From: Podospora comata
Lineage: Eukaryota > Ascomycota > Sordariomycetes > Sordariales > Podosporaceae
Length of the DNA stretch: 64,000 nt
Direction: 5' to 3'
Assembly (NCBI GenBank): GCA_017354895.1
Contig: CP071497.1
Span: 62,001 to 126,000 of the forward strand
Shown: piece by piece, positions 53,241 to 64,000 of the stretch
How positions within the stretch are numbered: position 1 is the first letter of the stretch
Layout of the letters: every line of letters begins with the position of its first letter
The notes under the pieces: generated by a model
What the model was told of the DNA's origin: nothing
What the model saw: only the letters and a program-made list of their open reading frames with translations
Database searches by the model: none
Program-made: the position numbers and the translations under genes

Positions 53241-54465
53241 TCAGCCTCGCGATGTTCGCATCTCGTAAACATTCTCCCGTCGCTTCCCTTTGGCGTGCAT
53301 ATCAGCAGGAGCCTCCACCACCGGCACCGTCCCGGGACTGATAGGCTCTCCCTCATAAGGACTCAGTGGCCAAGGGTTGTTGAGAGGGTGGTTACGTGGA
53401 GGAGGTGCAGGTGCAGGCAAGTCTTGCCCCCACACGGGCTTGATCATACTACTTCGGGTGCTTTCAAAAGGATTTCGCTCTGAAAAGGCCGGTCCCGGTG
53501 ATGGACTCATCAGTGCAAAACCCCTGGGATGAATCGCGTCATAGTAATCCTGAGCTTGCTGGCGATTCTGCTTCTTCTTGCGGCGTCTGCAAAGAAACAT
53601 GATGAGCAGAGTGAGAATGATGACCAAGATTAGTATCCCGCCTATCACCGCCCCTGCGATGACGCCCTGGGTCGTACCAGACATGTCCATAGGTCGGGAG
53701 CTGGGTGTTGCCGACGCGGAAGGCACGGGACTGGCGTGGATCATGGCCTGCTGCCAGTGTGCTCTCTCACCGCATCCGACCATGGTCTGGAACGGACGAT
53801 CGTGATATGTCAGCGTGTTGCAAAAGATCGAGGCAGGATTTGTGCTGTTTGACCCAAGTCAGGTTGTCAGAGACGACGCCTCAAATGTTCTTAGGACACC
53901 GTACACATACCAACAGGTTGTATGTGGACCAAGATTATTGCAACGCCCACGACTGAAGTCGCCGTTGTCTAAGCAGGCTGTGGCGACATCGCAACCTACT
54001 GATGTTGGACAGCAGCCCACATAGTCTTGAGCGGTACTACAAACCAACCCTCCGTTGCATGTTATAGGCTTGTCTATTGAGCCATATTAGACCAAAGCAA
54101 AGAGGCAGGGTTTGGAATGTAAGCAACGTACTGATATCACCTTGAATATAGGCACAGGTAGTGAGGGCATTTTGTCTCAACAACAGGCCCCGCGGACTAT
54201 GAGGAGGGTTTGGGGACGCCGTAGGAGCGGGTGCCTGTGCTGGTCCATGATCCCAGTCAGGAGCCTCTGTGTGGAAATGCGTGGGCTTTGCCGCATGCCA
54301 TCTTGATTCCGGCGCGAGAGCACCTTGAAAGCTTCTATGGGCACCTTCGGGGACTCCGTGATGAGCTCCTCCAAAGTGGGCTTCAACTCGGATAATGAGT
54401 GAGAGGAAGAAGAGCCACATAACTCGGAAGGTTAAAGTTGGTACGGTCAAGCCCATGTCGGACAT
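53241..54465 (-). CDS. Cysteine-rich single-pass membrane protein, receptor-like
   Basis: Three exons, 54465-54132, 54073-53911 and 53844-53241 (introns 58 and 66 bp), give 366 residues. An N-terminal signal (about residues 4-29, TLTFRVMWLFFLSLIIRVEA) leads to a His/Pro-rich region. Then comes a Cys-rich ectodomain, about residues 98-190: TTCAYIQGDINKPITC, VGCCPTSVGCDVATACLDNG, RGRCNN, TTCCTNPASIFCNTLTY and MVGCGE. One transmembrane helix follows (GVIAGAVIGGILILVIILTL, about 220-242) with a basic stop-transfer (CRRRKKK) and a Pro-rich cytoplasmic tail. This architecture belongs to a widespread sordariomycete surface-protein family of unknown ligand. MGLTVP three residues later is an alternative start. 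No kinase domain. Confidence 0.85.
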
Positions 54466-55017
54466 AGGTATTCGCAGCACTGGACGAGTGGAAATGAAGA
54501 AATTCAGCAATTCTGTATCTTTGATCCACCTAGTGCTTAAAGGGCTTGCGAAAGTCTGGCCCGACAGTCTGGACAGGTCAACTGAGCGGGGCAGAACAAA
54601 GACTAGATCTCCACAAGACCTTCGGTAGCTGGTGCAAGCTAGGTATGAGCTCCTGGGAAGCTTTATCCAGAGCCTCATTCAGAGACCGACCATGTGTGCC
54701 GTGGCGTACGCGTTCTCTCAACTACAAAGAAAACCTCGGGAATTTTGCACAAATCAGGGCATTTCTGTCCTACCTAGTAGAATGCTGACTTAAGTACCTC
54801 GATTGCGAGCTGGCCAATGCGCCAGCATGTGTGGGAAAAGGGGTAATTCAGGGGTAACCAAGATTTGTTCCTATAGCACGGCAGAGAACTCTAAATGACC
54901 AAAATGTCTCATTTTCCTCACCGAAACCAGCTATTATTAAGGTGCTGTTATTCTATATACGTATTCATTAGGCATTATTTCATGTCATGGCATCTGTGCG
55001 AACTTTGGCTCATTGAC
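54466..55017. other. Intergenic, tail-side of LAAO and promoter of Cys-rich gene
   Basis: No gene recognised in 552 bases. Confidence 0.5.
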
Positions 55018-57244
55018 TCAGATATCGATCCATCTCGCCATCCATTTGTCAACAGCCTCCTTGGCCTCATCAACCAGCCCAAGTTCTGTCAGACTGTTAG
55101 CCACCCCATCCAAATGTTATCGGAGCCATCAGACGAAACTTACCCAAAAGAAGCTGAACACCACCTCTGATACCGCTCTCCAAAGCAGAGGCAATCCAAG
55201 CATGCGTGTAGCTGGTGTGCTCGCCGACAAAGATCAACTGTGTCCATGTGTTAGCTCTTTATCATGTCAGTCTTGAGCAAGGCAGGAAGACGTACCCCAT
55301 CATAAGTCTTGAAGTACTCGGGAATATACAGCTGATGCTGTCCAATACTTGGGTTCGCCCAGCCACCCCTGGTGAGCTCATCTTGAGCCCAGCACCGCCT
55401 GTTGTACCGACCAGTGTACAGCTTCCTCGTCTCCTCGCCGTGGATTTCGGTCATGGCTTCCAACACATACTGGACATGCTCTTCTTCTGACAGCGACTCA
55501 AGCAGCGCGCCAGTGTCATAACTCGCCAGAATGGAAGCGGGCCCGGTGCCGTTGATGTTGTAGGATGGGTAGCAGATGGAGCCGATACCGGGGATGTCGG
55601 TGGAGGTGCTGCAACTGCCGAGGATGGGGTTGGCGTACTTCTCCCAGAAGCGCGTCTTGTACTCGAGGGCGACCTTGCAGGCGTTGGCGTACTCGAGCTT
55701 GCGGATGGCGTTGGAGATGGTGGCAGGGAGTGTGGGCATTCTCCAGGAGCGGACGACGGAGAAGGGAGCAGAGATAATGGCGTAATCGTAGCCGGCAGAG
55801 GAGAGCTTGGACTTCTTCCCACTGCGGGGGTTGCTGTCTCGGTAGGAGAGTTGGACCTTCTTGGAACCCGTCTTGGAGTCGGTGGAGAAGGCAACACGCT
55901 CGACGGCGCGGTTCATGATGGTATCCTTGTTGACCAACGGGTGAAAAGCCAAGGGGAGACGGTTGAGGCCGCCATCGATGGTCTTCCAGGAGGCGGCTCG
56001 GAAATAAGCGCCGCTGTAGATGCTGGACCAGTAGCTGTGATCGCTTCCGCCAATAACATCTGTGTCGTTGAGGCTACCTCCAAGATGGTGTGTCAGGAAA
56101 GCAAACTCGGACCACGTATCACCTCCAAGACCCTTGAGACCGTTCTCGATCCAGTCCTTGTGAGCCTTGAACATGTTGTTGGCCACATCCGCATACACAC
56201 TGCTGGGAGGCATGTACTCGCTCAGGGCCGTAGCCAAAGCGATGGTCGAGTTGTCCCGGGGCATAAAAGGGGTCCCCAAGGAAGGATCGGCCGCAATCTG
56301 GGCAGAAGTTGGTGGCAGACCGGATGGGAGCTTGAAACCGTTCCTGTAGACCAGTCCGTTTGGTGAGCTCTGGTACCAAGGCTGGAAGCTGACGGTGAGG
56401 TTCTTGCTGTTCTTGTTCAGTTTGTTGATCTCCTCGGCGACCTGGAAGACGATCTGAGAGTCGGTGATTTCGAGCGTGCTGTTGGTTGCTGGATCATTGT
56501 AGGTCCAGGGAAACCGCATCGGGCCCATCTCCTGGTAGGAGTAATCGAAAGCTTTGCCGCGCAGGTACTCGGTGTGAACCCTGCCACCAAGACGGTTGCC
56601 GGCCTCAATGATCTTGACATTCTTGAGGCCCGCTTGAGTGAGGACGAGATAGCTCATCAGCCCAGACATGCCGGCCCCCACAATGGCGACCTCCTTCTCC
56701 TTGGCGGCCTTGACGTCAATGGGCCCCGGTTGTTGGTCCTGGAGGAGCTTGACACCTTCGAACCAGGGACCAAGGGTTTCAATTCCCGTGGCGTTGGTCA
56801 TGGCGATGGCTGTGGATCGTTAGCAAATGAGGTGCGTCTTGTTTCACCAGAGTTGAACTGACCAGCTCGCTTCTCTGCTCTCTTTGCGTGGCGATTCTCG
56901 AGGAGCTGAGGCTCACTCCTCCCCAGAAGCTGCCCGGCGGAGTTCCAGGCGGAGAGGCATCCCCCAGACTCAGACCTCTCGGGAAGCTTCCACACAAGGC
57001 GTGTCTCCTGTCTCTTTCCCTGGATCTCGCCCACGGTGTGATGGGCATCTCTAGCAGAGAGAGATGAGCAAGAACCGTAGGAAACGGTGACAGGACCGGC
57101 CACGTCTCTTTCGACAAGCAGGTGGACGTTGCCAAGGCGAGAGGTCACGGCATGGCGAGTCTCGAGCCTGACAGGGTGGCTGTTGAGGTTGACTGAAGCA
57201 GCAGCAGCACCTCCGAGGAGGAGGAAAGATGTAAAGCCGACCAT
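55018..57244 (-). CDS. Secreted L-amino-acid oxidase precursor
   Basis: Flavoenzyme that deaminates L-amino acids outside the cell to 2-oxo acids, ammonia and hydrogen peroxide, a nitrogen-scavenging activity well known from Neurospora. Four exons, 57244-56863, 56809-55296, 55237-55144 and 55085-55018 (introns 53, 58 and 58 bp), 685 residues. Signal peptide about 1-16, then a propeptide with ERDVAGPVTVSYGSC, DAHHT and SGGCLSAW, ending in dibasic sites (HAKRAEKRA, about residues 119-128). The FAD site is VAIVGAGMSGL at about 168-178, then IIEAGNRLGGRVHTEYL. The flavin contact near the end is GEHTSYTHAWIASALESG. In Neurospora an enzyme of this kind is made as a proenzyme with a cleaved propeptide of similar length. 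A TATA box lies about 75 bases upstream. Confidence 0.93.
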
Positions 57245-57318
57245 TGTGAGGAGAGGGGGGTGGTGGGACCTGGTCGTTCTACCCGGAAGACAGTCTCAGC
57301 AGGCCTGGGGCTCGGGGT

Positions 57319-57326
57319 CTTTTATA
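57319..57326 (-). promoter_or_regulatory. TATA box of L-amino-acid oxidase gene
   Basis: TATAAAAG on the minus strand, 75-82 bases upstream of the ATG at 57244. Confidence 0.55.
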
Positions 57327-58570
57327 CGGAAGGGTGCCCTCAACATGGCCGTGCCGGCTTACCATCCCGAGCTCGGAGAGGTGAAGCCTCGGAACATGGA
57401 CGAAGAGTCCACCCACGCATAATCGGATCAATTGCTCCATCGATACACAGTTTCCCTGTTGAGGTCAGGTGCGGGATGGACGCCTGCCCGACAGCTAACG
57501 CCCGTTTTGTGTAAATCTTTGACAAATCGTGCCTCTCCCCTGCGAGGAAGGCGAATACCTACCCTGGTGTGTTCTGTTCTGATTGACTGCTTTGGGAGAA
57601 GATGGAGGGGCGGTTAGCAGCGTGGGTGGATTGGATCCTTGTCAGACTTTGTCCCCGATCCCTCTTCACCATCGTACCGAAGGATCCGAGAGGTGCTCTT
57701 TGGTGCTGTGCAGTTGCAGTAGTTATCGGGTCTAGTAGATATCTGCATATCCTGGGGAAGTTCGCTTGGAAGACGACCGTTGTTATCCGTATCTTGGCCC
57801 CCATGCTGGTGGAGCGCCCCCCCATTCCTGTTCGGGAAGGTGGTTGATTTGTCAACAGCAGGACACAGCTAAAGGAGCAAAACTCCATCTTGTGGTCGTG
57901 ATAAGGCGCGTTTTTCTTGATTCGTTTGTTGCAATTGGTCATGGGTTGTCAACAGCTTCGTTGATGTTATACCAAAGGCGTAGAGGGACCCGTCTCTGAT
58001 TCCGAGGTGGTCAGCCGGGAGAACTCCATTTCCGAGTGAAAAGGCTACGTAAGGTAGCTTGCGTAAACAGATACAAATCTACCTACATATCTTTCCATCT
58101 TATCAGGGGCTCCTTTCGCATCATCGTTTAGCTCGTCTGCTAATAAGTCTCTCGTACTTCGGGTTGCCTGCCGGTTGTACAAGCGGTTTCGATGAGAGGT
58201 TCCGTCGTGTCTAGCTAACAAAGAAGTACCATCGTGAAGGTTGTTATCTCGCTTGCCCATGTTGAAGAAGCAAAAAGCAAATTGGCAAAGGTGGCTTTGG
58301 CAATATGAAGTAAACAAACAGAGTATAAAAATAGGGGTGAAAACCGAGGCCTGTCAGTCGCAATGAGCCGGTTACATTGGGCGCAAGGCGGGTAAGGTAA
58401 AGGTAAGGTAGGTACCCTACCTACGGAGCATTGCATGGTGCTAAGGTAGGTACCAGATGACGCAATTCGAACCAGAGTTTTGATCTGAGAAGCTATAATT
58501 AAGGCATGAGCAGAGTCTCATCCCCCTAGATAGGGTCTAGTCCCAGTACCCACACGTTGATAGGTCTTTA
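57327..58570. other. Intergenic, no gene recognised
   Basis: Upstream of the amino-acid oxidase and downstream of the MFS gene. Near 58392-58453 there is a cluster of AGGTA words that includes the self-complementary GGTAGGTACCCTACC. Confidence 0.5.
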
Positions 58571-60217
58571 TCAATGTCCCTCGCCCCGTGTCAAACTCCT
58601 CCCATGAAACCTTGCCAGCCAACTATTCGCCATCATCACTCTGATTCTCTTGCCCCAGATCATGAAAACGAAGACCATCATGTTGTTTACCACCAAGATG
58701 GGGACGAAAGCCGCCACAACAATCGTGATATATCCATGCTTGAGGATCCAGTTCAACAGCTCCCCGCTAAAACCAAAGCTGATGGCCTGCTTGCCAAGGT
58801 TCATGATGATGAGCATCTCGCTCAAGTTGGCATTGTACGAATCAACCGCATAAGCCAATGTGAGTGTGAAGTAAAAGTAGCCAGCCCACTGGGTGATACC
58901 GATCGCGATGAAGTAGCATATCCAGTGGAGATCTCTGGCTGCAGCCATACCAAAGAGAACTTGGCCTGCCGGAGCGACAAACGCGGCAGGAATGAGAACC
59001 CCCAGTCTCATTTCGGCTTCTCTGATGCCCCCATTCCTCCTTGTGAGCCTCGCGGCCAGGATATCGGATGCCGGGAGTAGAGGAAGAGCAAGGCCAAAGC
59101 CAATAAAAGTCGCAATGGCGCTCAGACCAGAATTTGTCTCGGGCCAATTGTATGGGGGCTGGACAATCTTCAACGGGAAGACGAAGTTGAAGGAGAAGCC
59201 GCACAGTCCAATATAGATGCCGTAGGTGGCGATGACCCAGAAGGTGGAAGGAACCAAGAGATGGGTGAAAGCTCTGAATGGCATGGCCCAAAAGTCACAC
59301 GTGTAGTCGAACTTGTCCGGGAAGATGCTGAGCTGCTGTTTCCAAGACTTGCGCCGGGGAAGGACAGAATTGCCCGACAGCTCTGCAGTCTCTGGCTGCC
59401 GCTCCTTCTCATTGCCTGCTGCCGTGGTCGCAGCCGACGTTACAACCTCGAGGTTGCTCCCGCTTGACGAACCACCAGACGGAGCAACAGGAGCTCTGAA
59501 ATACAACGACTCTTCCACAAAAAGAAAACACAAAAGCAAAAGCGCGACACCAAAAGCCAGCTCGACATAAAAGAACAAGTTCCACGAATACCCGGCCGCA
59601 AGCATAAACCCGCAAAACATCGGCCCAGTCGCTCCCAGACACAAGGCAACCGTATACCACCCCAATTTCTTCCCTCTCTCGTGCAAGAAGAAGATGTCAT
59701 TCACCAACTGTACCGGCAACGCCTCGCAAACCCCGCTCCCAAAAGCATGCACAATCCTCCATGCTAGCAAACCCCCATACGTCGTCGATTGACTCGCCCC
59801 GATGATCCCCCCAATATATGCCACCAGGCTCAGCAACATGACTGGTCGCCTCCCGTACCTCTTGTACAACGGCACCAAGATCACACTCCCAAAACCGAAA
59901 ATCAAGTTGGGGTAGTTCACCAGCCCTGCCGCCGTGTTGGGATCGACGTTGAACTGAGCGGACCAAAGCCCGATGTACACTGCCGGTCCGAGCAAGGCAG
60001 AGATTCCCAGGAAGGAAAAGGCGCAGGCGCAAAACATGATCATATGTTTCTTGAACTTGGTCCATTGTAAGGGGTCGTTGGGGTCGGCCGAGGGGACAGG
60101 GAAGAGGGCCTGGCCGTAGTGGGTTTCTTCACCCTCTTTGGCGGCGAGGCTCACGGTGCCTGGGATGGACTCCTCGTGAGCGTGGCTGTGGGGATCATGG
60201 CGGATGGCGATGGCCAT
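58571..60217 (-). CDS. MFS transporter, DHA1/HOL1-like
   Basis: Intronless 548-residue, 12-helix transporter. A His-rich N-terminus (DPHSHAHEE) precedes DPNDPLQWTKFKKH, the entry to helix 1. Motif A is LYKRYGRRPVMLLS between helices 2 and 3, then LAWRIVHAFGSGVCEALPVQLVNDIFFLHERGKKLGWY for helices 4-5. A long central loop (about 230-290) carries Ser and Gly repeats (APSGGSSSGSN). Helices 7-12 include NFVFPLKIVQPPYNWPETNSGL and PAGQVLFGMAAARDLHWICYF. In yeast the similar Hol1 admits organic cations and polyamines, but substrate here is unknown. The gene is upstream of and co-directional with the amino-acid oxidase, about 1.3 kb away, so amine or oxo-acid transport is a speculation. Confidence 0.88.
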   Translation of the reverse strand: MAIAIRHDPHSHAHEESIPGTVSLAAKEGEETHYGQALFPVPSADPNDPLQWTKFKKHMIMFCACAFSFLGISALLGPAVYIGLWSAQFNVDPNTAAGLVNYPNLIFGFGSVILVPLYKRYGRRPVMLLSLVAYIGGIIGASQSTTYGGLLAWRIVHAFGSGVCEALPVQLVNDIFFLHERGKKLGWYTVALCLGATGPMFCGFMLAAGYSWNLFFYVELAFGVALLLLCFLFVEESLYFRAPVAPSGGSSSGSNLEVVTSAATTAAGNEKERQPETAELSGNSVLPRRKSWKQQLSIFPDKFDYTCDFWAMPFRAFTHLLVPSTFWVIATYGIYIGLCGFSFNFVFPLKIVQPPYNWPETNSGLSAIATFIGFGLALPLLPASDILAARLTRRNGGIREAEMRLGVLIPAAFVAPAGQVLFGMAAARDLHWICYFIAIGITQWAGYFYFTLTLAYAVDSYNANLSEMLIIMNLGKQAISFGFSGELLNWILKHGYITIVVAAFVPILVVNNMMVFVFMIWGKRIRVMMANSWLARFHGRSLTRGEGH

Positions 60218-62104
60218 TTTGGGGGGTGTGTGAAAGAGGGCAATGTGCTTTTGTCAGATGTCTGTCACCCAGATTACCAAACTGTTGACACAGACGTCAG
60301 CAGTGGTATGTCTTGACACTGGACATACAAGAAAAGGTAACCAGATGGCACCCGGGGAAGGGTATCAGGAGGATATTATATGTAAATCCCATCGAGAATG
60401 ATCAGCCGGCCACGCGAACGATCCTGCAAGATATATACATTCCATCCAACCCCCTCATTCAACAATAGCAATAGAAGAGTTGGACTGACACCACCGAGCT
60501 TCCTCGGACAATGAAAAGGCGAACTGGTTGCACAAAAAGCACTACCGCCCCCAGGAATTACGCTGGTAGCTGCCGTGGCGACATTGTAAGATCTACATTC
60601 GGAAGATGGCAACCTGCAATGGCACGAGCCAATACTGGCACACACACACGTATATACAGTACCGCTGGAGGATGTCAGCCGGTACACCCACCTCATCTGC
60701 ACGAACCATGCTCCAGATAGTGGGCATACTCAACCACGTGGTGAATGTGTATGTCAGAGATGCCCAATCCCCCCTCATTTGCCTTGGTTTGTGACTTAGC
60801 GATAAAGCAAACCAGCACGAGTAAGATACATGCTCACCGTGTAACATTATTCGCAAGGGAAATCTTGGGGGTAAAACCACAAGACAACATCGATGTCATG
60901 TCCACAGAGAAGCATGCACCTACTCGGACGGATTGAAGGATCAAACTGGACGACATTACCAAAGTCTATACATCAAAAACCGCCTCAATCTCCTTCTCTG
61001 GCTGTCAGATTTGGAGATTGGAGGTACCGGGAGTGTGTTTTCTGCCAAGAACATGGGGAAGACGGTTACTGTCTATCTGACCTGAGAGTGCCGGCTTGGA
61101 AGCCGACATGCGTTATGCTGTTGGCTCTGAACTGTCCGCTCCATGTCCATTGGATTCACCCGTCGCACGGCATGTTGTGTTTATGCATAGTTCTCGTCCA
61201 ATGTTTCTGTAGGTACTCCGCTTTGGGACGGTCTCTTTTGATCTGTTGGCCGTTTATTTCAGAACTTGCTCTGGGTCAACGGGCGTCCAGTATAGATACT
61301 AACATGATTTTGTACGACCAACGAGCTTGTGGAACCAACCCTAGTGCTCAAAATTGTGTTACTACCTAGGTAGATCGGTGTTTAATGCGAGGAGTTGGGC
61401 TCTGTTCGAGAACTGACATGACTTATATTGGCCACGGCTTCAGTAACAGGCAGCTTATCTTCCGCAAATCTCTATGAAGCTGGTTTCGTAAAAACACTAG
61501 CACATACCACACATAGAGCTGTACAACAACGTGGCTCGGAAATTCAATTCAGGCAGTCCGAACCGGCCTGAAAAATCTCTTTGTGTGTCTGCGATGTACC
61601 TCAAGCCACCAAAGAGCAAAAAAGGGCGTGTCTAACCCGCTCTATCAAGCTCAAACATTTCCTTGGTTCGTCATGTTGTGTAACCCCAACATCAAAAAAC
61701 ATCAACGGTCAGATCCAATCGGCGGCTATTAGAACGGCCGAATGGCCCGTCCCCCTCTTGCAGACGCCTTCGGTAGACGCTCAGGGACACCTGGCCAGAG
61801 AGTCTCCGGCAAACACGGTACTGTGTTGATAAATCACGAACTGCCTGGATTCGAGGTGTTCCAGAGAATTGTTTTTTTAGCATGTCAGGATTCATGACTG
61901 CATTGAGCCGTCCAAAATCTTGTTATCAGCGATGAAACATCACCGAAGAAGGGGGGCAGATTAAAAGTTAGGAATTAAACCGGCATATAGAGCTCGGGAT
62001 CAGGTGTGCAATGTGCAAGACTCCATCCGAGGGTATATATCTATATTTACACATGAACCACCCAAAATCTCTTCCTGGGGGTATCCCGCTCAAAGTAGCA
62101 GGCC
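60218..62104. other. Intergenic, no gene recognised
   Basis: About 1.9 kb. Frames on the plus strand are short and without motifs. A TACCTAGGTA palindrome lies at 61364-61373. It holds the MFS promoter on the left and the 3' UTR of the amylase on the right. Confidence 0.45.
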
Positions 62105-63715
62105 TTAGGCAAAGAACATGAGGGCCCACCCAGCCACTGCAGCAGCCAAAAGACCAGTGGCGGCACCGGTCACACCGGCGCCGCTGGTGTCGTCCCGGAA
62201 CTCTTCAGCGGTCGTCTGCTCGCAGATGCCCGAGTCCTTGAGCGCATCGGCGGGGACATAGACCTTGGGAACGCCGTTGTTCATCTTCATGTCGATAGTG
62301 CCCGACATGCCAGCCTGGTTGGACTGGCAGGTGAGGACCTCAACGACCTTCTGATCGGCCTGGAAGCCGCCAACGGTGAGCGTATGTCTGCCGCCCTTGG
62401 AGCTGTTGTTGGTGATGCAGTACACGATCTGACTGCCGTAGGAGCCCTTCTTGGTGCAAAAGTAGTTGTTGTTGGCCTCAAGGATCTCAGAGGCGGTGTT
62501 GACATAGTCCTTGTCGAGCTTGATGATGTGGTTGCGCACCTTGTTGAGCGTGGCGGTGAGCTTGTACAGGGGCGACTCCTTGTCATAGCCGGACTGCCAG
62601 AGAGGCTCACGGTTGTGAGGAGTCTCGAAGCCGTTAAAGTGCTGCTCCTGGCCCTGGTACACGGTGGGAACGCCGTCGTTGAGGATAACGTAGGTCATGG
62701 CGTTCTTGGCAATGGCCATGTCGCTGTTCTTGTTGGCGAAACGGGGCATGTCGTGGTTCTCGACAAAGGTGCCCAGGGCAAAGGTGTCGTTGCAGTTGTT
62801 GATGGCCTGCTTCTTGATCTGGGCGAGCTTCTCGAAAGAGCCGCCGTTGAAGCCCTCGATGAGCTTGTAGTAGTCGAGATAGTTGGGCATGCCGGGCAGG
62901 AGGTCCAGAGTCTGGTAGCGGCAGAAGTCCTCGGTCTCGCCCGTCAAAACCTCGCCCCAGGCAAACACACCCGAAGACTTGACAAAGCCGGGCAAGAACT
63001 CGTCGTTGACGTGCTTGGCGGCGTCGATGCGGAGACCGTCAATGGAATAGTTGCTGACAAGACCCTTGATCCAGCTGTTCATCTCCTTGATCACGAATTC
63101 GTTGCGGGTGTCGAGATCGGCAAGGGCAACGCCATAGGGGTAGAGCCAGCAGTCTTGGTATTCGGTGGCGTTCAACCAGCCCTCCTCGGTGACGTTGCAG
63201 TAGGGATGGAAGTACTTCTCGTCGTTGAAGGGGTTGAACTTGGAGTAATCGACCTTGGGAGGGGGGTTGTTGTCGAACTTTTGGGCCATGTGGTTGACGA
63301 CAACATCGGCCATGAGGTAGATGTCGCGCTTCTTGAGCTCGGCCACCAGATCCTTGAAGTCCTTCTCGGTGCCAAACTTGTCGTTGAGGGCATACAGATC
63401 GGTGGTCCAGTAGCCGTGGTAGGGGTCACCGGCGGCTGTGTGCTCCTCCATGTTCTTGTTGATGGGGCTGATCTGGACGGCCGTGAAGCCCATGTCTTGG
63501 ATGTAGTCGAGCTTGTTGATCAAGCCTCTCCAGGTGCCACCGCAGAACTCATGGGCCTCACACTCGTGGTCGATGGAGCCATCGGTGCGGGCATAACGGT
63601 CAATCATGACCTGGTAGACGGATCGTGTCTTCCATTCCTCAGCGTCGGCAGCAAGGCCGAGGCCAGAGAAGGCCAGACTGGCAACGCCAGCCAGGCTCAA
63701 GAGTGAAGCTCGCAT
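62105..63715 (-). CDS. GPI-anchored alpha-amylase (GH13)
   Basis: Intronless, 536 residues from the ATG at 63715; an upstream in-frame ATG at 63757 would add 14 residues before the signal peptide. Signal peptide about 1-21. GH13 regions are intact: I DVVVNH (137-142), II GLRIDAAKH (227-235, nucleophile Asp231), III GEVLTG (acid/base Glu255), IV FVENHD (317-322, Asp322). The family domain C follows (YFCTKKGSYGSQIVYCITNN). It ends in DDTSGAGVTGAATGLLAAAV and a hydrophobic tail, a GPI signal. Some fungal GPI-anchored amylase-like proteins have the region I and IV His replaced by Asn and act as glucan transferases; here both His are kept (DVVVNH, ENHD), so true starch or glycogen hydrolysis is likely. 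Confidence 0.93.
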   Translation of the reverse strand: MRASLLSLAGVASLAFSGLGLAADAEEWKTRSVYQVMIDRYARTDGSIDHECEAHEFCGGTWRGLINKLDYIQDMGFTAVQISPINKNMEEHTAAGDPYHGYWTTDLYALNDKFGTEKDFKDLVAELKKRDIYLMADVVVNHMAQKFDNNPPPKVDYSKFNPFNDEKYFHPYCNVTEEGWLNATEYQDCWLYPYGVALADLDTRNEFVIKEMNSWIKGLVSNYSIDGLRIDAAKHVNDEFLPGFVKSSGVFAWGEVLTGETEDFCRYQTLDLLPGMPNYLDYYKLIEGFNGGSFEKLAQIKKQAINNCNDTFALGTFVENHDMPRFANKNSDMAIAKNAMTYVILNDGVPTVYQGQEQHFNGFETPHNREPLWQSGYDKESPLYKLTATLNKVRNHIIKLDKDYVNTASEILEANNNYFCTKKGSYGSQIVYCITNNSSKGGRHTLTVGGFQADQKVVEVLTCQSNQAGMSGTIDMKMNNGVPKVYVPADALKDSGICEQTTAEEFRDDTSGAGVTGAATGLLAAAVAGWALMFFA

Positions 63716-64000
63716 GGTGGGTGTCTTGCTGTCAAGCAGAAGCTGAGAATATCCCAAAATAAGAAAGCGACGATACTTGTAAGACGGGCAGTGAAAAGCT
63801 GGTTCGGATGCACCGGTGTCTTCGGCCCAATATTTTTTTTCTTCCTCCTTCCTTGTTATTTATGCTTAGTGAGTGACTCGGGTCAGATACCCCCTTCTTT
63901 CTTCGTCTTCTTGCTTCTCGTCCTAACACATTGGGGCCGAAAGGCAAAAAAAAAAAGAGTGTGAATACGCCTAAGACGGCGTTTTTGGGAATGTGTGTAT

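Noticed and set aside
62384-63706. 440-codon open frame on the plus strand opposite the amylase
   Set aside because: Fully antisense to an intact GH13 gene; it stays open because of GC-rich third positions and has no motif.

Overview
This window is a stretch of nuclear genome from a filamentous ascomycete, most likely a sordariomycete. The evidence is GC-rich coding sequence, short introns (50-143 bp) with GTRNGY donors, CTAAC-like branch sites and CAG/TAG acceptors, and typical fungal families (S53 peptidase, GH76 and GH13 enzymes with GPI tails, DUF1996, OSBP/Kes1, TRM6). I see no bacterial operons, CRISPR, viral or retroelement proteins. I rebuilt splice sites by eye; each spliced model keeps frame across all junctions.

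Layout. 0-6 kb: the 3' part of a D-lactate dehydrogenase, a small membrane protein, an MFS sugar porter and an MFS drug/polyamine-type transporter. 6.2-9.6 kb: a decayed F-box/ankyrin locus. 10.9-12.1 kb: an OSBP sterol/lipid-transfer protein. 12.1-15.6 kb: a gene-poor, low-complexity region with a degenerate pyrimidine-rich repeat, leading into an SRA-YDG DNA-binding protein (15.6-17.1 kb). 18.2-20.3 kb: an F-box protein with one frame break, convergent at 30 bp with an intronless FAD oxidoreductase. 23.7-30.6 kb: an unknown membrane glycoprotein, a secreted DUF1996 protein, a C2H2 transcription factor and an intron-containing tRNA-Glu(CTC). 30.8-36.7 kb: a seven-exon secreted sedolisin and a Candida rugosa-type lipase. 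36.7-40.8 kb: no gene recognised. 40.8-46.9 kb: an unknown protein, ARPC3 of the Arp2/3 complex, and TRM6. 47.3-57.2 kb: secreted and surface proteins (a GPI-type unknown, a GH76 GPI mannosidase, a small secreted protein, a Cys-rich single-pass receptor-like protein) and a secreted L-amino-acid oxidase. 58.6-63.7 kb: an MFS transporter and a GPI-anchored GH13 alpha-amylase.

How they fit together. The right half is rich in extracellular functions: protein, lipid and alpha-glucan breakdown, amino-acid oxidation, and cell-wall cross-linking, plus transporters. This could reflect a nutrient-acquisition and cell-surface neighbourhood, but the genes are interspersed with housekeeping genes (ARPC3, TRM6, tRNA) and are not an obvious co-regulated cluster. 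The most unusual items are the two broken F-box genes, the SRA protein behind its repeat-rich leader, and the lysine/glycine-rich insert in the sedolisin. No clearly new system was found.
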